In this document: positions 35,117 to 44,782 of the stretch, one piece after another
Position numbering within the stretch: position 1 is the stretch's first letter
How the letters are laid out: each line of letters starts with the position of its first letter
Notes under the pieces: generated by a model
Database searches by the model: none
What the model was told of the DNA's origin: nothing
The model's input: only the letters and a program-made list of their open reading frames with translations
Made by a program: the position numbers and the translations under genes
Source of the DNA: JAUVXY01 sp964392345
Lineage (GTDB): Bacteria > Actinomycetota > Humimicrobiia > Humimicrobiales > Humimicrobiaceae
Reading direction: 5' to 3'
Length of the DNA stretch: 56,495 nucleotides
NCBI GenBank assembly: GCA_964392345.1
Contig: CAYMPQ010000002.1
Coordinates: 1 to 56,495, forward strand

Positions 35117-35827
35117 GTGATTAAAACGCTAACCAAAGAACAACTTGCAAAAACCATTGATCAGACATTGCTTGGCCCAACTGCAACTTTTCAAAATATA
35201 AATAACTTATGTATTAATGCTAAGAAGTACCACTTTGCTGCAGTGTGTATAAATCCATGTTTTATAGCTCCTTCCAGTAAAATATTAGCAGGGACCGATG
35301 TAAAGGTTTGTTCTGTTGTCGGCTACCCTCTTGGGGCAAACACTATTGAAACAAAAGTGTTTGAAGCCAGGGATAATGTAAAAAAAGGTGCAGATGAGTT
35401 GGATGTGGTAATGAATTTAGGGGCGCTAAAAAGTGGAAATTATTATTATATTGAAAAAGAAATGGGAACAATAGTCAGTGTTATCAGAAGAGAACAAATG
35501 GCAGAATACAACAGACATATTAATATTAAAGTAATTATTGAAACAGGTGTTCTTACCAGAGAGGAAATTAAAAAAGTATGCAGGATTTTGGAAGGTGTCA
35601 AAATAGATTTTATCAAAACTTCTACTGGCTTCGGAGTAAGAGGCGTAGAGCTTGATGATGTAAGAACCATAAGAGAAGCTGTTAGCAGGAATATAGGAGT
35701 AAAAGCATCGGGCGGAATTAAAACATTTAAAGATGCGCAGGCTTTGATAGATTCTGGTGCAACCAGACTCGGGACGAGTAGCGGGATAAATATAATAGAA
35801 GAATATGGTAGAATTTTTAACAAATAA
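35117..35827 (+). CDS. deoC: deoxyribose-phosphate aldolase
   Basis: 236 residues from GTG 35117. DERA features: IDQTLLGPTAT, VCINPCF, VCSVVGYPLGANTIETKVFE, GADELDVVMNLG (catalytic Asp), VIIETGVL, DFIKTSTGFGVRG with the Schiff-base Lys (~165) and VGVKASGGIK with the proton-relay Lys. Cleaves deoxyribose-5-phosphate to glyceraldehyde-3-phosphate and acetaldehyde in deoxynucleoside salvage. Confidence 0.95.
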   Translation: MIKTLTKEQLAKTIDQTLLGPTATFQNINNLCINAKKYHFAAVCINPCFIAPSSKILAGTDVKVCSVVGYPLGANTIETKVFEARDNVKKGADELDVVMNLGALKSGNYYYIEKEMGTIVSVIRREQMAEYNRHINIKVIIETGVLTREEIKKVCRILEGVKIDFIKTSTGFGVRGVELDDVRTIREAVSRNIGVKASGGIKTFKDAQALIDSGATRLGTSSGINIIEEYGRIFNK

Positions 35828-35852
35828 AATGTCAAATCAAATTTTATAGTAA

Positions 35853-36632
35853 ATGCCCTCTTATAAAGCTAAAGCTGTCATTTTAAAGTCATACAAATTA
35901 GGTGAGTCAGATAAAATAATTAAAATGTATTCCCAGCAGGACGGGATGATCAGTGCAGTTGCAAAAGGAGCAAGGAAGGCAAAAAGTAAGTTTGGCGGCA
36001 GGCTTGAACTTTTCAATATTGTAGATTTAGAAATTTCTACTGGAAAAAGTCTGGATATTATAACACAGGCTGAAATACTAAAAAGTTTTAAGAATATTCC
36101 CAGTGATTTCTATAAATTTGTATTTTGCGAGATGATTAGTGAAATAGTTTTAAAGACCCAACATAGCGGAGGGTCTTCTGAGATGCTGTTTAAATTAATT
36201 TATGTTTGTTTCAATGAAATTGATGGCTTTGATAATGAAGATATAGTATCACTTAAAAAAGCAGTATGTTTTTTTGGGGCAAAAAGTATAAAGATCATTG
36301 GCTACAATCCTCTGCTTAAAAATTGTTGTAAGTGCGGTATGGATATGAAGGACTTATATTCTTTCCGAAGCAGTAATATCCCATTTTCAATAAAATTTGG
36401 CGGAATTCTTTGTGAGAGATGCTCAGAATTTTTGGAAGGCACAGTAAAGTTAGATGTTTCAGCCTACAGATTTTTGTGCGATTTATTTAATCTAAAAATT
36501 GAAGATTTTAGAGATATGGAAGTAAACTTGCAAGTTTTAAAAAAAGTGCGCAGTTTGATGGAAAATTATATAACCTATCATATTGATTGCAATATAAAGA
36601 GTTTCAAATATTTAAAGAAGATAGGGATATAG
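35853..36632 (+). CDS. recO: DNA repair protein RecO
   Basis: 259 residues. N-terminal OB fold: YKAKAVILKSYKLGESDKIIKMYSQQDGM and VAKGARKAKSKFGGRLELFN. Helical middle, and a zinc-binding module NCCKCGMD ... GGILCERCSEF (4 Cys). Works with RecR to load RecA at gaps. ATG 35853 is used; no good SD is visible. Followed by a separate promoter for glyQ. Confidence 0.93.
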   Translation: MPSYKAKAVILKSYKLGESDKIIKMYSQQDGMISAVAKGARKAKSKFGGRLELFNIVDLEISTGKSLDIITQAEILKSFKNIPSDFYKFVFCEMISEIVLKTQHSGGSSEMLFKLIYVCFNEIDGFDNEDIVSLKKAVCFFGAKSIKIIGYNPLLKNCCKCGMDMKDLYSFRSSNIPFSIKFGGILCERCSEFLEGTVKLDVSAYRFLCDLFNLKIEDFRDMEVNLQVLKKVRSLMENYITYHIDCNIKSFKYLKKIGI

Positions 36633-36655
36633 AGGCACATAATTGCAATAATAAA

Positions 36656-36684
36656 TTGACTATTGAAATTAATATTATTAAAAT
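36656..36684 (+). promoter_or_regulatory. promoter of glyQS, predicted leaderless
   Basis: TTGACT (36656-36661), 17-bp spacer, TAAAAT (36679-36684). The expected start site is ~36690-36692, and the glyQ ATG is at 36693, so almost no 5' leader remains. There is no SD. Confidence 0.65.
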
Positions 36685-36692
36685 AAGAGACT

Positions 36693-37568
36693 ATGAATTT
36701 TCAGGATATTATTTTTAATCTGCAAAAGTACTGGGCAGGCAACGGCTGCCTTATAAGACAGCCGATGGATTTAGAGAAAGGTGCCGGGACATTTAATCCT
36801 GACACGTTCTTGCGATGTTTGGGTCCGGAGCCCTGGAACGTAGCTTATGTTGAACCAAGCAGGAGGCCCACTGATGGAAGATATGGAGAAAATCCTTTCA
36901 GGACGCAGTTCTATTATCAATTTCAGGTTCTTTTAAAGCCATCTCCTGACAATGTAGTAGATTTGTATCTGGGATCTCTTAAGAGTCTTGGAATTGATTT
37001 AAAGCTGCACGATATAAGATTTGTAGAAGACGACTGGCAATCGCCAACTATAGGTGCAGCAGGATTGGGATGGGAAGTATGGGCCGATGGAATGGAAATA
37101 ACACAATTTACTTATTTCCAGCAAATGGGTGGAATCGTACTGAAGCCGGTATCAGCTGAACTTACTTATGGCCTGGAGCGGATAGCTATGTATCTTCAAA
37201 AGAAAGATAGCTTCTGGGATCTGGCATGGTCGGATGACATAACTTATAGCGATGTTCAGTTTGAATCTGAAAAAGAATGGTCCAAGTATAATTTTGAATT
37301 AGCAGATATTGATATGCTTGTAGATTTGTTTCAGAAATTTGAAAAAGAGTTTAGGAAAGTAATAAGCAAAAATCTGGTTTTTGTAGCATGTGAATATGTG
37401 TTAAAGTGCTCGCATGTTTTTAACTTGCTTGATGCAAGGGAAGCAATCAGTGTTGCAGAAAGAACATCTTATATTGCAAGAGTGAGGAGTCTTGCAAGAG
37501 CCTTATGTCAGTCTTATGTTTCCCAGAGAGAAAAGTTAGGCTATCCACTTTTAAAAAAGAATTCTTAG
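36693..37568 (+). CDS. glyQ: glycyl-tRNA synthetase alpha subunit
   Basis: 291 residues. Class II catalytic chain of the alpha2beta2 enzyme: NFQDIIFNLQKYWAGNGCLI, DLEKGAGTFNPDTFLRCLGPEPW, YVEPSRRPTDGRYGENPFR, DDWQSPTIGAAGLGWEVW and GLERIAMYLQ. The start is fixed by the conserved N-terminus. Its predicted promoter places the transcript start right at the ATG, suggesting leaderless translation. No T-box leader is present, since there is no room for one. Confidence 0.97.
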   Translation: MNFQDIIFNLQKYWAGNGCLIRQPMDLEKGAGTFNPDTFLRCLGPEPWNVAYVEPSRRPTDGRYGENPFRTQFYYQFQVLLKPSPDNVVDLYLGSLKSLGIDLKLHDIRFVEDDWQSPTIGAAGLGWEVWADGMEITQFTYFQQMGGIVLKPVSAELTYGLERIAMYLQKKDSFWDLAWSDDITYSDVQFESEKEWSKYNFELADIDMLVDLFQKFEKEFRKVISKNLVFVACEYVLKCSHVFNLLDAREAISVAERTSYIARVRSLARALCQSYVSQREKLGYPLLKKNS

Positions 37569-37582
37569 AAAAGTTATAAAAC

Positions 37583-39709
37583 ATGAAAAAAGATTTAGTT
37601 TTTGAAATAGGAACAGAAGAATTACCAGCTTCCTGCGTAGAGGAGGGAACTCTTGGTTTAGAAGAAATACTTAAAAAAAGGTTAACTCAAAATAGAATTG
37701 ATTTTGTTAGTGTAAAGACTTTCGGCTCACCGCGCAGGCTTGCTGCCATGGTAAGTGGTTTGGCAGAAACACAAAGATCGCAGAAAAAAATAATTACAGG
37801 CCCGCCAAAAAAAATTGCATTTGACAAAGATGGTGCTCCAACAAAAGCTGCAATAGGTTTTGCAAAAAGCTTAAATATTAATGTTAGCAGTCTTGAAGAA
37901 ATAGAAATTAACAAAGGAATATACATAGGTAAAAAAATTGTGGAGGAAGGGAGAAAGACTGCAGAATTGCTTCCTGGCATATTAAAAGATTCGGTGCTTT
38001 CTTTGGTGTTCCCAAAACAAATGACATGGGGAGACTACAGTATTAAATTTGCACGCCCGATAAGATGGATACTGGCATTATTTGGAAGCGATGTAATCAA
38101 CTTTGCAATTGAGAGTTTAACTTCCGGGAATATTACTTTTGGACATCGCACACTTAGTCCGGAACCTATTACTGTAGATGATGCAGACAGCTATCTAAAA
38201 TCATTGGAGGATAAGGGAAGGGTAATAGTAGATTTCAAAAAAAGAATAGAATTAATAATTGATGGGTTAAATAATCTTAGAAAAAATACATGGAACGGAG
38301 AGTTTGAAATTGTTCCAGATAAAGATTTGCTGAATGAAGTTGTTAACCTGGTAGAAATACCAAATGTTCTTGTTGGTAATTTCTCTAAAAGATTTCTTTA
38401 TATGCCAAAAGAAATATTAATAAAAGTTATACAGCACCATCAAAAATATTTTGCAGTAATTGATAAGGCTGGTAATGTTAGTACGCAATTTGTTGTAGTG
38501 CAGAATGGTATTGAAGACAAAAGTGGTGAAATAATAAATGGAAACGAAAAGGTGCTTGGGGCACGACTGAGCGATGCAGTATTTTTTTACGAAGAGGACA
38601 AAAAACATGATTTTGACAGTTGGTGCGAAAAATTAAAAGGTGTAATTTTTTATTCAAATCTTGGCAGCATATATGATAAAGCTTGCAGGCTCAAAGAGAT
38701 CTGTCTGCATACCAGCAGTCTTCTAAAAGATAAGGGCATACTGAAAAATGATAATATCCATGATTCCTTAAGCAGGGCAGCCATTTTTTGCAAATGTGAT
38801 TTAGTCACTAATATGGTTGTGGAATTTCCCGAGCTTCAGGGAATAGTAGGAAAAGAATATGCAAGGGAAAGAGGAGAAAAATTAGACATACCAGAGTCAA
38901 TATTTGAACATTATTTGCCAAGATTTTCGGGAGATATGCTTCCTGATACAGATGTTGGTTCAATTTTATCAGTAGCTGACAAAATTGATACGATTTCAGG
39001 AATGTTTCTGGTTGGTAATATTCCGTCAGGTTCTGAGGACCCGTTTGCACTTAGAAGAAAGGCTTCTGGTATGGTACTTTCTGTACTTAAAAAAAAATAT
39101 GACTTAGACATGGAAGACTTGATAAGTTACAGTTTAGGGCTATATATTGAAAAGTTTAATTTTAAAGATATTAATAAAGAAGAAGTTTGCAGGGAGATCA
39201 AGGATTTTATTGTTGCAAGATATAGATTTATGCTTGAAAAGAAAAACAGAAGACTGGATGTACTTGAAGCAGTATTGGCATCAGGGTGCTCTTCCGTTCT
39301 GGATATAGACTTAAGGTATAAAGCTATAGAAGATTTTATAAAAGAAAAGGACATAGAAACTATATCTACTCCTATGGTGAGATGCAAAAATATTATAAAA
39401 GGGAAAACTTTTTCTGATGTAAATACCCAACTTTTAAGCAGCCAATATGAAAAAAAACTTTTTTCTTCTGCCACTGAGAAAAGAAATATCATAGTAGATT
39501 ATATTGAGAAAAAGCAGTACGGCTGCATTCTTGCGGAGCTTGGTAGTTCTGGCAAGGATATAGATGATTTTTTTGATAATGTCTTAGTAATGGATAAAGA
39601 CGAGAAGATACGGGCCAATAGGGTTAACCTTGTCAAAGTTGTTATGGATTTATATTTGCTTATGGCAGATTTCTCTAAATTAGTAATTGAAGGAAATAAA
39701 ATTCATTAA
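37583..39709 (+). CDS. glyS: glycyl-tRNA synthetase beta subunit
   Basis: 708 residues, 14 bp after glyQ. MKKDLVFEIGTEELPASCVEEG at the N-terminus, TFGSPRRLA, VFPKQMTWGDYSIKFARPIRW, GNEKVLGARLSDAVFFYEEDKK and the HD-like GSEDPFALRRKASGMVLSVL, followed by the anticodon/ALBD-type C-terminus. Full length. With GlyQ it forms the bacterial-type GlyRS rather than the single-chain enzyme used by typical actinobacteria. Confidence 0.96.
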   Translation: MKKDLVFEIGTEELPASCVEEGTLGLEEILKKRLTQNRIDFVSVKTFGSPRRLAAMVSGLAETQRSQKKIITGPPKKIAFDKDGAPTKAAIGFAKSLNINVSSLEEIEINKGIYIGKKIVEEGRKTAELLPGILKDSVLSLVFPKQMTWGDYSIKFARPIRWILALFGSDVINFAIESLTSGNITFGHRTLSPEPITVDDADSYLKSLEDKGRVIVDFKKRIELIIDGLNNLRKNTWNGEFEIVPDKDLLNEVVNLVEIPNVLVGNFSKRFLYMPKEILIKVIQHHQKYFAVIDKAGNVSTQFVVVQNGIEDKSGEIINGNEKVLGARLSDAVFFYEEDKKHDFDSWCEKLKGVIFYSNLGSIYDKACRLKEICLHTSSLLKDKGILKNDNIHDSLSRAAIFCKCDLVTNMVVEFPELQGIVGKEYARERGEKLDIPESIFEHYLPRFSGDMLPDTDVGSILSVADKIDTISGMFLVGNIPSGSEDPFALRRKASGMVLSVLKKKYDLDMEDLISYSLGLYIEKFNFKDINKEEVCREIKDFIVARYRFMLEKKNRRLDVLEAVLASGCSSVLDIDLRYKAIEDFIKEKDIETISTPMVRCKNIIKGKTFSDVNTQLLSSQYEKKLFSSATEKRNIIVDYIEKKQYGCILAELGSSGKDIDDFFDNVLVMDKDEKIRANRVNLVKVVMDLYLLMADFSKLVIEGNKIH

Positions 39710-39860
39710 AACTGCAGGGCACTAAGTGATTTTTATATTTTTAATATAAATAAGAGGTGCAATAAAGTTTCATATGTTGTAGGATTAGTAGATTTATTGT
39801 GCTGGAAGCAGTGCATAGAATCAAATTAAATGTAAATTTATAAGAAAGGAATAATTAAAA

Positions 39861-42494
39861 ATGACTTCTAAAAAATATGTTTATTTTTTTGGAGAAGGCA
39901 CTAAAGAAATGAAAAAGCTATTGGGAGGTAAAGGTGCAAATCTATCGGAGATGACAAATATTGGCCTTCCCGTACCACAGGGATTTACTATTACAACTGA
40001 GGTTTGTAATTTATTTTATGATTTAGGAGAAAGATATCCTGAAGGCTTGGATGAGCAGATTAATGAAAACTTAAAAAAGTTGGAAGATAAGATGGGAATG
40101 TCGTTTAAGGATTATAAGAACCCGCTGCTGGTGTCTGTTAGGTCAGGTGCTGCTATTTCTATGCCAGGTATGATGGATACTGTGCTAAATTTAGGCTTAA
40201 ATGATAAAACAGTAAAAAGCTTAATAGATAAGACAAACAATGAAAGATTTTGCTGGGACTCTTACAGAAGATTTATTCAAATGTTTGGTGATGTTGTAAT
40301 GAATGTAGAGCATGAAAAGTTTGAGAAATCCATACAGGCAAAAAAAGACGAGAAGGGCGTAAAATTTGATACGCAGCTTACGGCGGATGATTTAAAGGAG
40401 CTGGTAGAAGATTACAAAAAAATAATAAAAAACGAAAAAGGCAAAAGTTTTCCTCAAGACCCAAGAGAACAGCTTCAGATGTCTATGGATGCTGTATTTA
40501 AGTCGTGGAATAATAAAAGAGCAATAGCATATAGAAATATCCATGATATTCCTCATAATCTTGGAACTGCTGTAAATGTTCAGGCAATGGTATTTGGTAA
40601 TATGGGCGAAGATTCAGGAACAGGTGTTGCTTTTACTCGTAATCCATCAACTGGAGAAAATAAAGTATATGGGGAATATTTGATAAATGCCCAGGGAGAG
40701 GATGTAGTTGCGGGTATTAGAACTCCAAAACCTATTTCCAAATTAAAGAATGAAATGCCTGATATTTATAAGCAGTTGATAGGGATATGTAAAAAATTAG
40801 AAGAACATTATAGAGATACGCAGGATTTAGAATTTACTATCCAAAAAGGTAATTTATATATGCTGCAAACAAGGACCGGGAAGAGAACAGCAGCTGCAGC
40901 TCTACAGATAGCGGTAGATATGGTAAATGAGAAGCTTATAGACACAAAAACTGCTGTAATGAGGATAGAGCCAGAGCAGATCGATCAAATGCTTCATAAG
41001 CAGTTGGATGAAAAAGCAAAAGAAAAAGGTCAGCTAATTGGGAAAGGATTGCCGGCATCTCCAGGAGCAGCAGTGGGCAAAGTAGCATTTGACGCTGATT
41101 CTGCAGTGGAAGAATCCAAAAAAGGAAATGTTATTTTAGTGAGGACCGAAACTTCGCCCGAGGATATCCAGGGAATGGCAGTAGCACAGGGAATATTAAC
41201 TGCGCGGGGAGGAATGACTTCTCATGCTGCAGTAGTAGCAAGGGGTATGGGCAAATGTTGTGTTGCTGGCTGTGAAGATATAAAAGTATTCGAGGCCAAG
41301 CAGTATTTTTTAGTTAATGGAAATAAAATCAAGTATGGAGATTGGATTACTCTTGATGGTTCAACAGGGGAAGTCTTTTTAGGGGAAATTCCAGTAGTAG
41401 ACCCTGAAATTACAAGAAATTTTGAAATTTTTATGGGTTGGGTAGACAAATATAGGAAAATTGGCGTCAGGGCAAATGCAGATACTCCAATGGATGCTGA
41501 AGTTGCTTTAAAATTTGGCGCAGAGGGGATTGGCCTTTGCAGAACAGAACATATGTTTTTTGAAGGTGATAGAATTAAAGCAGTTAGAAAAATGATAGTT
41601 GCCAGCAGAAAGAAAGAAAGAAAGGAAGCATTAATGGAGCTTCTTCCAATGCAGAGAAATGATTTTATTGAAATATTCAAAGCTATGAAAAATTTGCCTG
41701 TTACAATTAGGCTTCTTGATCCGCCGCTGCATGAGTTTTTACCTAAGGAAGAAGAAGATATCAAAGAAATTGCAGGAGAACTTGGCATAGAAGTTGGGGA
41801 TCTTAAGGCGACTATAAATTCTCTTCATGAAATGAATCCAATGCTTGGACATAGAGGATGCAGGCTCTCTGTTACTTTTCCTGAAATTCTTGAGATGCAG
41901 ACAAGAGCAATATTCGAAGCTGCTGCAAAATTAACAAAGGAAGGCTATAAGATTATACCAGAGGTTATGATACCTTTGGTTGGCATTGTTGAGGAAATAA
42001 AAATACTAAAAAAACAAATAGTAAATATTGCTGGTAAAGTAATGAAAGAAAGCGGCATAAAATTTGATTACAAAGTTGGAACAATGATTGAGATTCCGAG
42101 AGCTTGTGTTACTGCTGATGAAATTGCTTCAGAAGCTGAGTTTTTTAGTTTTGGGACCAATGATCTAACTCAGTTAACATTTGGGTACTCAAGGGATGAC
42201 TCTGGAAAGTTTCTTCCTGATTATATAGAAAAAGGGATACTTGCAAAAGACCCATTTGCAACTATAGATAAAAAAGGTGTTGGCAAATTAGTAGAAATTG
42301 CTGTAGAAAAGGGCAGAAAAGTAAGAGAAGATTTAAAAATTGGCATTTGTGGGGAGCATGGCGGAGATCCAGAATCTGTAAAATTTTGTCATATGATTGG
42401 CTTAGATTATGTTAGCTGTTCACCTTACAGGATACCTATAGCAAAAATATCAGCAGCACAGGCAGCAATAAAAGAAAAAGAAAATAAAGGGTAG
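39861..42494 (+). CDS. ppdK: pyruvate, phosphate dikinase
   Basis: 877 residues from ATG 39861 with AGAAAGGA upstream. N-terminal nucleotide-binding domain (LLGGKGANLSEMTNIGLPVPQGFT; SVRSGAAISMPGMMDTVLNLG), the phosphohistidine domain GILTARGGMTSHAAVVARGMGKCCVAG (~450-475), and a C-terminal PEP/pyruvate barrel ending with GICGEHGGDPESVKFCHMIG. Interconverts pyruvate/ATP/Pi and PEP/AMP/PPi; in fermentative anaerobes it serves PPi-dependent glycolysis or gluconeogenesis. Stands alone with gaps on both sides. Confidence 0.97.
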   Translation: MTSKKYVYFFGEGTKEMKKLLGGKGANLSEMTNIGLPVPQGFTITTEVCNLFYDLGERYPEGLDEQINENLKKLEDKMGMSFKDYKNPLLVSVRSGAAISMPGMMDTVLNLGLNDKTVKSLIDKTNNERFCWDSYRRFIQMFGDVVMNVEHEKFEKSIQAKKDEKGVKFDTQLTADDLKELVEDYKKIIKNEKGKSFPQDPREQLQMSMDAVFKSWNNKRAIAYRNIHDIPHNLGTAVNVQAMVFGNMGEDSGTGVAFTRNPSTGENKVYGEYLINAQGEDVVAGIRTPKPISKLKNEMPDIYKQLIGICKKLEEHYRDTQDLEFTIQKGNLYMLQTRTGKRTAAAALQIAVDMVNEKLIDTKTAVMRIEPEQIDQMLHKQLDEKAKEKGQLIGKGLPASPGAAVGKVAFDADSAVEESKKGNVILVRTETSPEDIQGMAVAQGILTARGGMTSHAAVVARGMGKCCVAGCEDIKVFEAKQYFLVNGNKIKYGDWITLDGSTGEVFLGEIPVVDPEITRNFEIFMGWVDKYRKIGVRANADTPMDAEVALKFGAEGIGLCRTEHMFFEGDRIKAVRKMIVASRKKERKEALMELLPMQRNDFIEIFKAMKNLPVTIRLLDPPLHEFLPKEEEDIKEIAGELGIEVGDLKATINSLHEMNPMLGHRGCRLSVTFPEILEMQTRAIFEAAAKLTKEGYKIIPEVMIPLVGIVEEIKILKKQIVNIAGKVMKESGIKFDYKVGTMIEIPRACVTADEIASEAEFFSFGTNDLTQLTFGYSRDDSGKFLPDYIEKGILAKDPFATIDKKGVGKLVEIAVEKGRKVREDLKIGICGEHGGDPESVKFCHMIGLDYVSCSPYRIPIAKISAAQAAIKEKENKG

Positions 42495-42672
42495 AACAGG
42501 CTTTTTGCATGGCACAATGGTCATACAACTGGTTTGCCTAATCCTAAGCGAATAGCATATGCTATTACAAATAGGTCATATGTTGAAGTAGACTGCATAT
42601 AAGAAGTAATTCTGTAAAATCCTACCTGGCACACTACATGAACTTTTGTATTGGTAAATATTTAAAGTCTGA

Positions 42673-42702
42673 TTGTTTCAGATAAATGCAATATGGTATA
42701 AA
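42673..42702 (+). promoter_or_regulatory. probable dnaG promoter
   Basis: TTGTTT (42673-42678), 18-bp spacer, TATAAA (42697-42702), 43 bp before the dnaG ATG. Confidence 0.4.
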
Positions 42703-42744
42703 ATAACTGATATACACATAACTGATAAATAAAAAAAGAGGGAT

Positions 42745-44682
42745 ATGGGCAGAAGCTTAAAAGATGGTGAGGTAGATGAACTGAAAGCAAGGGCAGATAT
42801 ATATAATATTGTTTCAGGTTACGTAAACTTAAAAAAAGCTGGAAAGAATTACACAGGCCTTTGTCCTTTTCATAAAGAGAAAACTCCATCATTTACGGTA
42901 GATCCAATTAAGCAATTATATCATTGCTTTGGTTGTGGGGAAGGCGGCGATGTAATAAGTTTTATAATGAAGATGGAAAACATACAATTTTTGGAGGCAG
43001 TGGAGTTTCTAGCTAATAAATCAGGCTATAAATTAAGTTATTCCCATAGCGGTTCTCCAGAAGCAGGTAAGAAAAAAAGTAGATTGTTTGAATTAAATGA
43101 ACTTGCTAAAAAGTACTACAACTATATATTGTTTAACAGCAAAAAGGGTGCTCCTGCTATGAATTATTTAAAGAAAAGAGGCTTTGAAAATAAGACAGTA
43201 GAGCAGTTTGAAGTTGGTTTTAGCCTGGACAGCTGGGATAATTTCTCAAATTTTGCAAAAAAGAGGGGTTATAGCTGCGAAGAAATTTTAGAGTGCGGGC
43301 TTGCTGTTAAAAGTAGTAAAAGGGGGAATGAAATATATGACAGATTTAGAGGAAGAATAATGTTCCCCATAAAAGATATTGTTAACAAAACCGTAGGATT
43401 TGGAGGAAGAATCATCCCCGGTTTTGATGAAGAAAAAGGACAAACTGCAAAGTACATAAATACCCCGGAAACTAAGCTTTATTCAAAAAGCAAAAATATA
43501 TATGGAATCTTTGAGGCTAAAAGCCACATTGTTGCTGAAGACAGAGTACTGATAACGGAGGGATATACAGATGCGATGGCACTAAATCAATGTGGGGTGA
43601 AGAATGTTGTGGCCAGCCTTGGGACTGCTCTTACATCAGACCAGGTTAAAATTTTGGGAAGGTTTACCAAAAACATAATACTTGTATTTGATAGCGATGA
43701 GGCAGGAAGAAGCGCTTCTCTTAAAGGGATGGAAAGATTGCAGGAATATAATGAACGGTTGGATTTATATCACGAGAACAATATTAACATATGTGTTTCT
43801 ATTTTAGATGAAGGATACGATCCTGCAGATTTCATTATAAAAAAAGGCATGGAGAGCTTTATTAAGAGGATTGAGAATTCTGTAAGCATAATAGATTTTA
43901 CCATTGATGTGATTCTGAGAAAATACAATATTTCCAATCTTTACGAAAAACTAAGAGCCAGTAATGTGCTGCTGCAGTTTATTTCCACTTTATCATCAAG
44001 AATTGTGCAAGAAGAATGCTTAAAAAAAATATCCCAGAAATTAGATATTAAGGAAAGCTTATTGCTTGAAGAAATGCTTAAAAAGTCTTACGCTTATAAA
44101 GACAAAGTAGCAAGCTGGGGCGGAAGGGATAAAAATGGCAAAGAAAGTTTGCACAGAGTAAGCATCCCACCGATTAAAAATATAGAATTAGAAGCATTAA
44201 CACTTATAATAAATGGCGTCGGAAATTCGGTGGAAAAGTTATTAAATTTAGGAGCAGAATATTTCAGATTTGAGGATACAAAAAAACTTTATTTGATAGC
44301 AAAAAATAAAATTGACAGATATAAGGCAAAAGGTAAGAAAATAAATTTTCCTTTAGAAATATCAGAAAATGAAATAGAGGATGTAGATGTAAAAAAAATA
44401 TATAATTACGTATTTTTTAACAAGAAACATTACAGTGATGAAAATATGGCTTGTCTTGAAGTGCTAAAGAATTTGCAAAAAATTCACATTTCAGGAGAGA
44501 TAGAAAAAACTAGAAAGCAAATGTTAGCCCTGGAGAGTATCCAAAAAAAGATAAAATTAGAGGGAAACAAAAACAGAGAAAATGAGTCAAGGAAAGAAGA
44601 GGTAAAAAGTAAGATTGACAGGCTCAATCATAAAATAAATGAGCTTGAGGAAGAAAAAAGAAAGTTAAATATTTCTGGTTAA
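42745..44682 (+). CDS. dnaG: DNA primase DnaG
   Basis: 645 residues from ATG 42745, SD AGAGGG. Zinc finger CPFHKEKTPSF ... YHCFGCGEGG (~40-66), the RNA-polymerase domain with RGRIMFPIKDIVNKTVGFGGR, and TOPRIM motifs VLITEGYTDAMAL and ILVFDSDEAGRSAS. The C-terminal ~120 residues are helical and strongly charged, ending in a coiled coil (KINELEEEKRKLN), presumably the helicase-interaction part. Upstream of rpoD, the remnant of the macromolecular synthesis operon. Confidence 0.96.
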   Translation: MGRSLKDGEVDELKARADIYNIVSGYVNLKKAGKNYTGLCPFHKEKTPSFTVDPIKQLYHCFGCGEGGDVISFIMKMENIQFLEAVEFLANKSGYKLSYSHSGSPEAGKKKSRLFELNELAKKYYNYILFNSKKGAPAMNYLKKRGFENKTVEQFEVGFSLDSWDNFSNFAKKRGYSCEEILECGLAVKSSKRGNEIYDRFRGRIMFPIKDIVNKTVGFGGRIIPGFDEEKGQTAKYINTPETKLYSKSKNIYGIFEAKSHIVAEDRVLITEGYTDAMALNQCGVKNVVASLGTALTSDQVKILGRFTKNIILVFDSDEAGRSASLKGMERLQEYNERLDLYHENNINICVSILDEGYDPADFIIKKGMESFIKRIENSVSIIDFTIDVILRKYNISNLYEKLRASNVLLQFISTLSSRIVQEECLKKISQKLDIKESLLLEEMLKKSYAYKDKVASWGGRDKNGKESLHRVSIPPIKNIELEALTLIINGVGNSVEKLLNLGAEYFRFEDTKKLYLIAKNKIDRYKAKGKKINFPLEISENEIEDVDVKKIYNYVFFNKKHYSDENMACLEVLKNLQKIHISGEIEKTRKQMLALESIQKKIKLEGNKNRENESRKEEVKSKIDRLNHKINELEEEKRKLNISG

Positions 44683-44782
44683 ACAATGTAGTTATATTTA
44701 ATGATAAAATATATTAAAATAAGGCTAATTATAATTTATTAAGGTTATAATAATTTTAAATAAATTATGGGGTGATTTAAAC

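Noticed and set aside
36632..36692. T-box leader in front of glyQS
   Set aside because: Only 60 bp separate recO and glyQ and the promoter lies against the ATG; there is no room for a T-box.
41222..41788. 188-codon open frame antisense to ppdK
   Set aside because: Same situation: low-complexity translation, no SD, entirely within ppdK.
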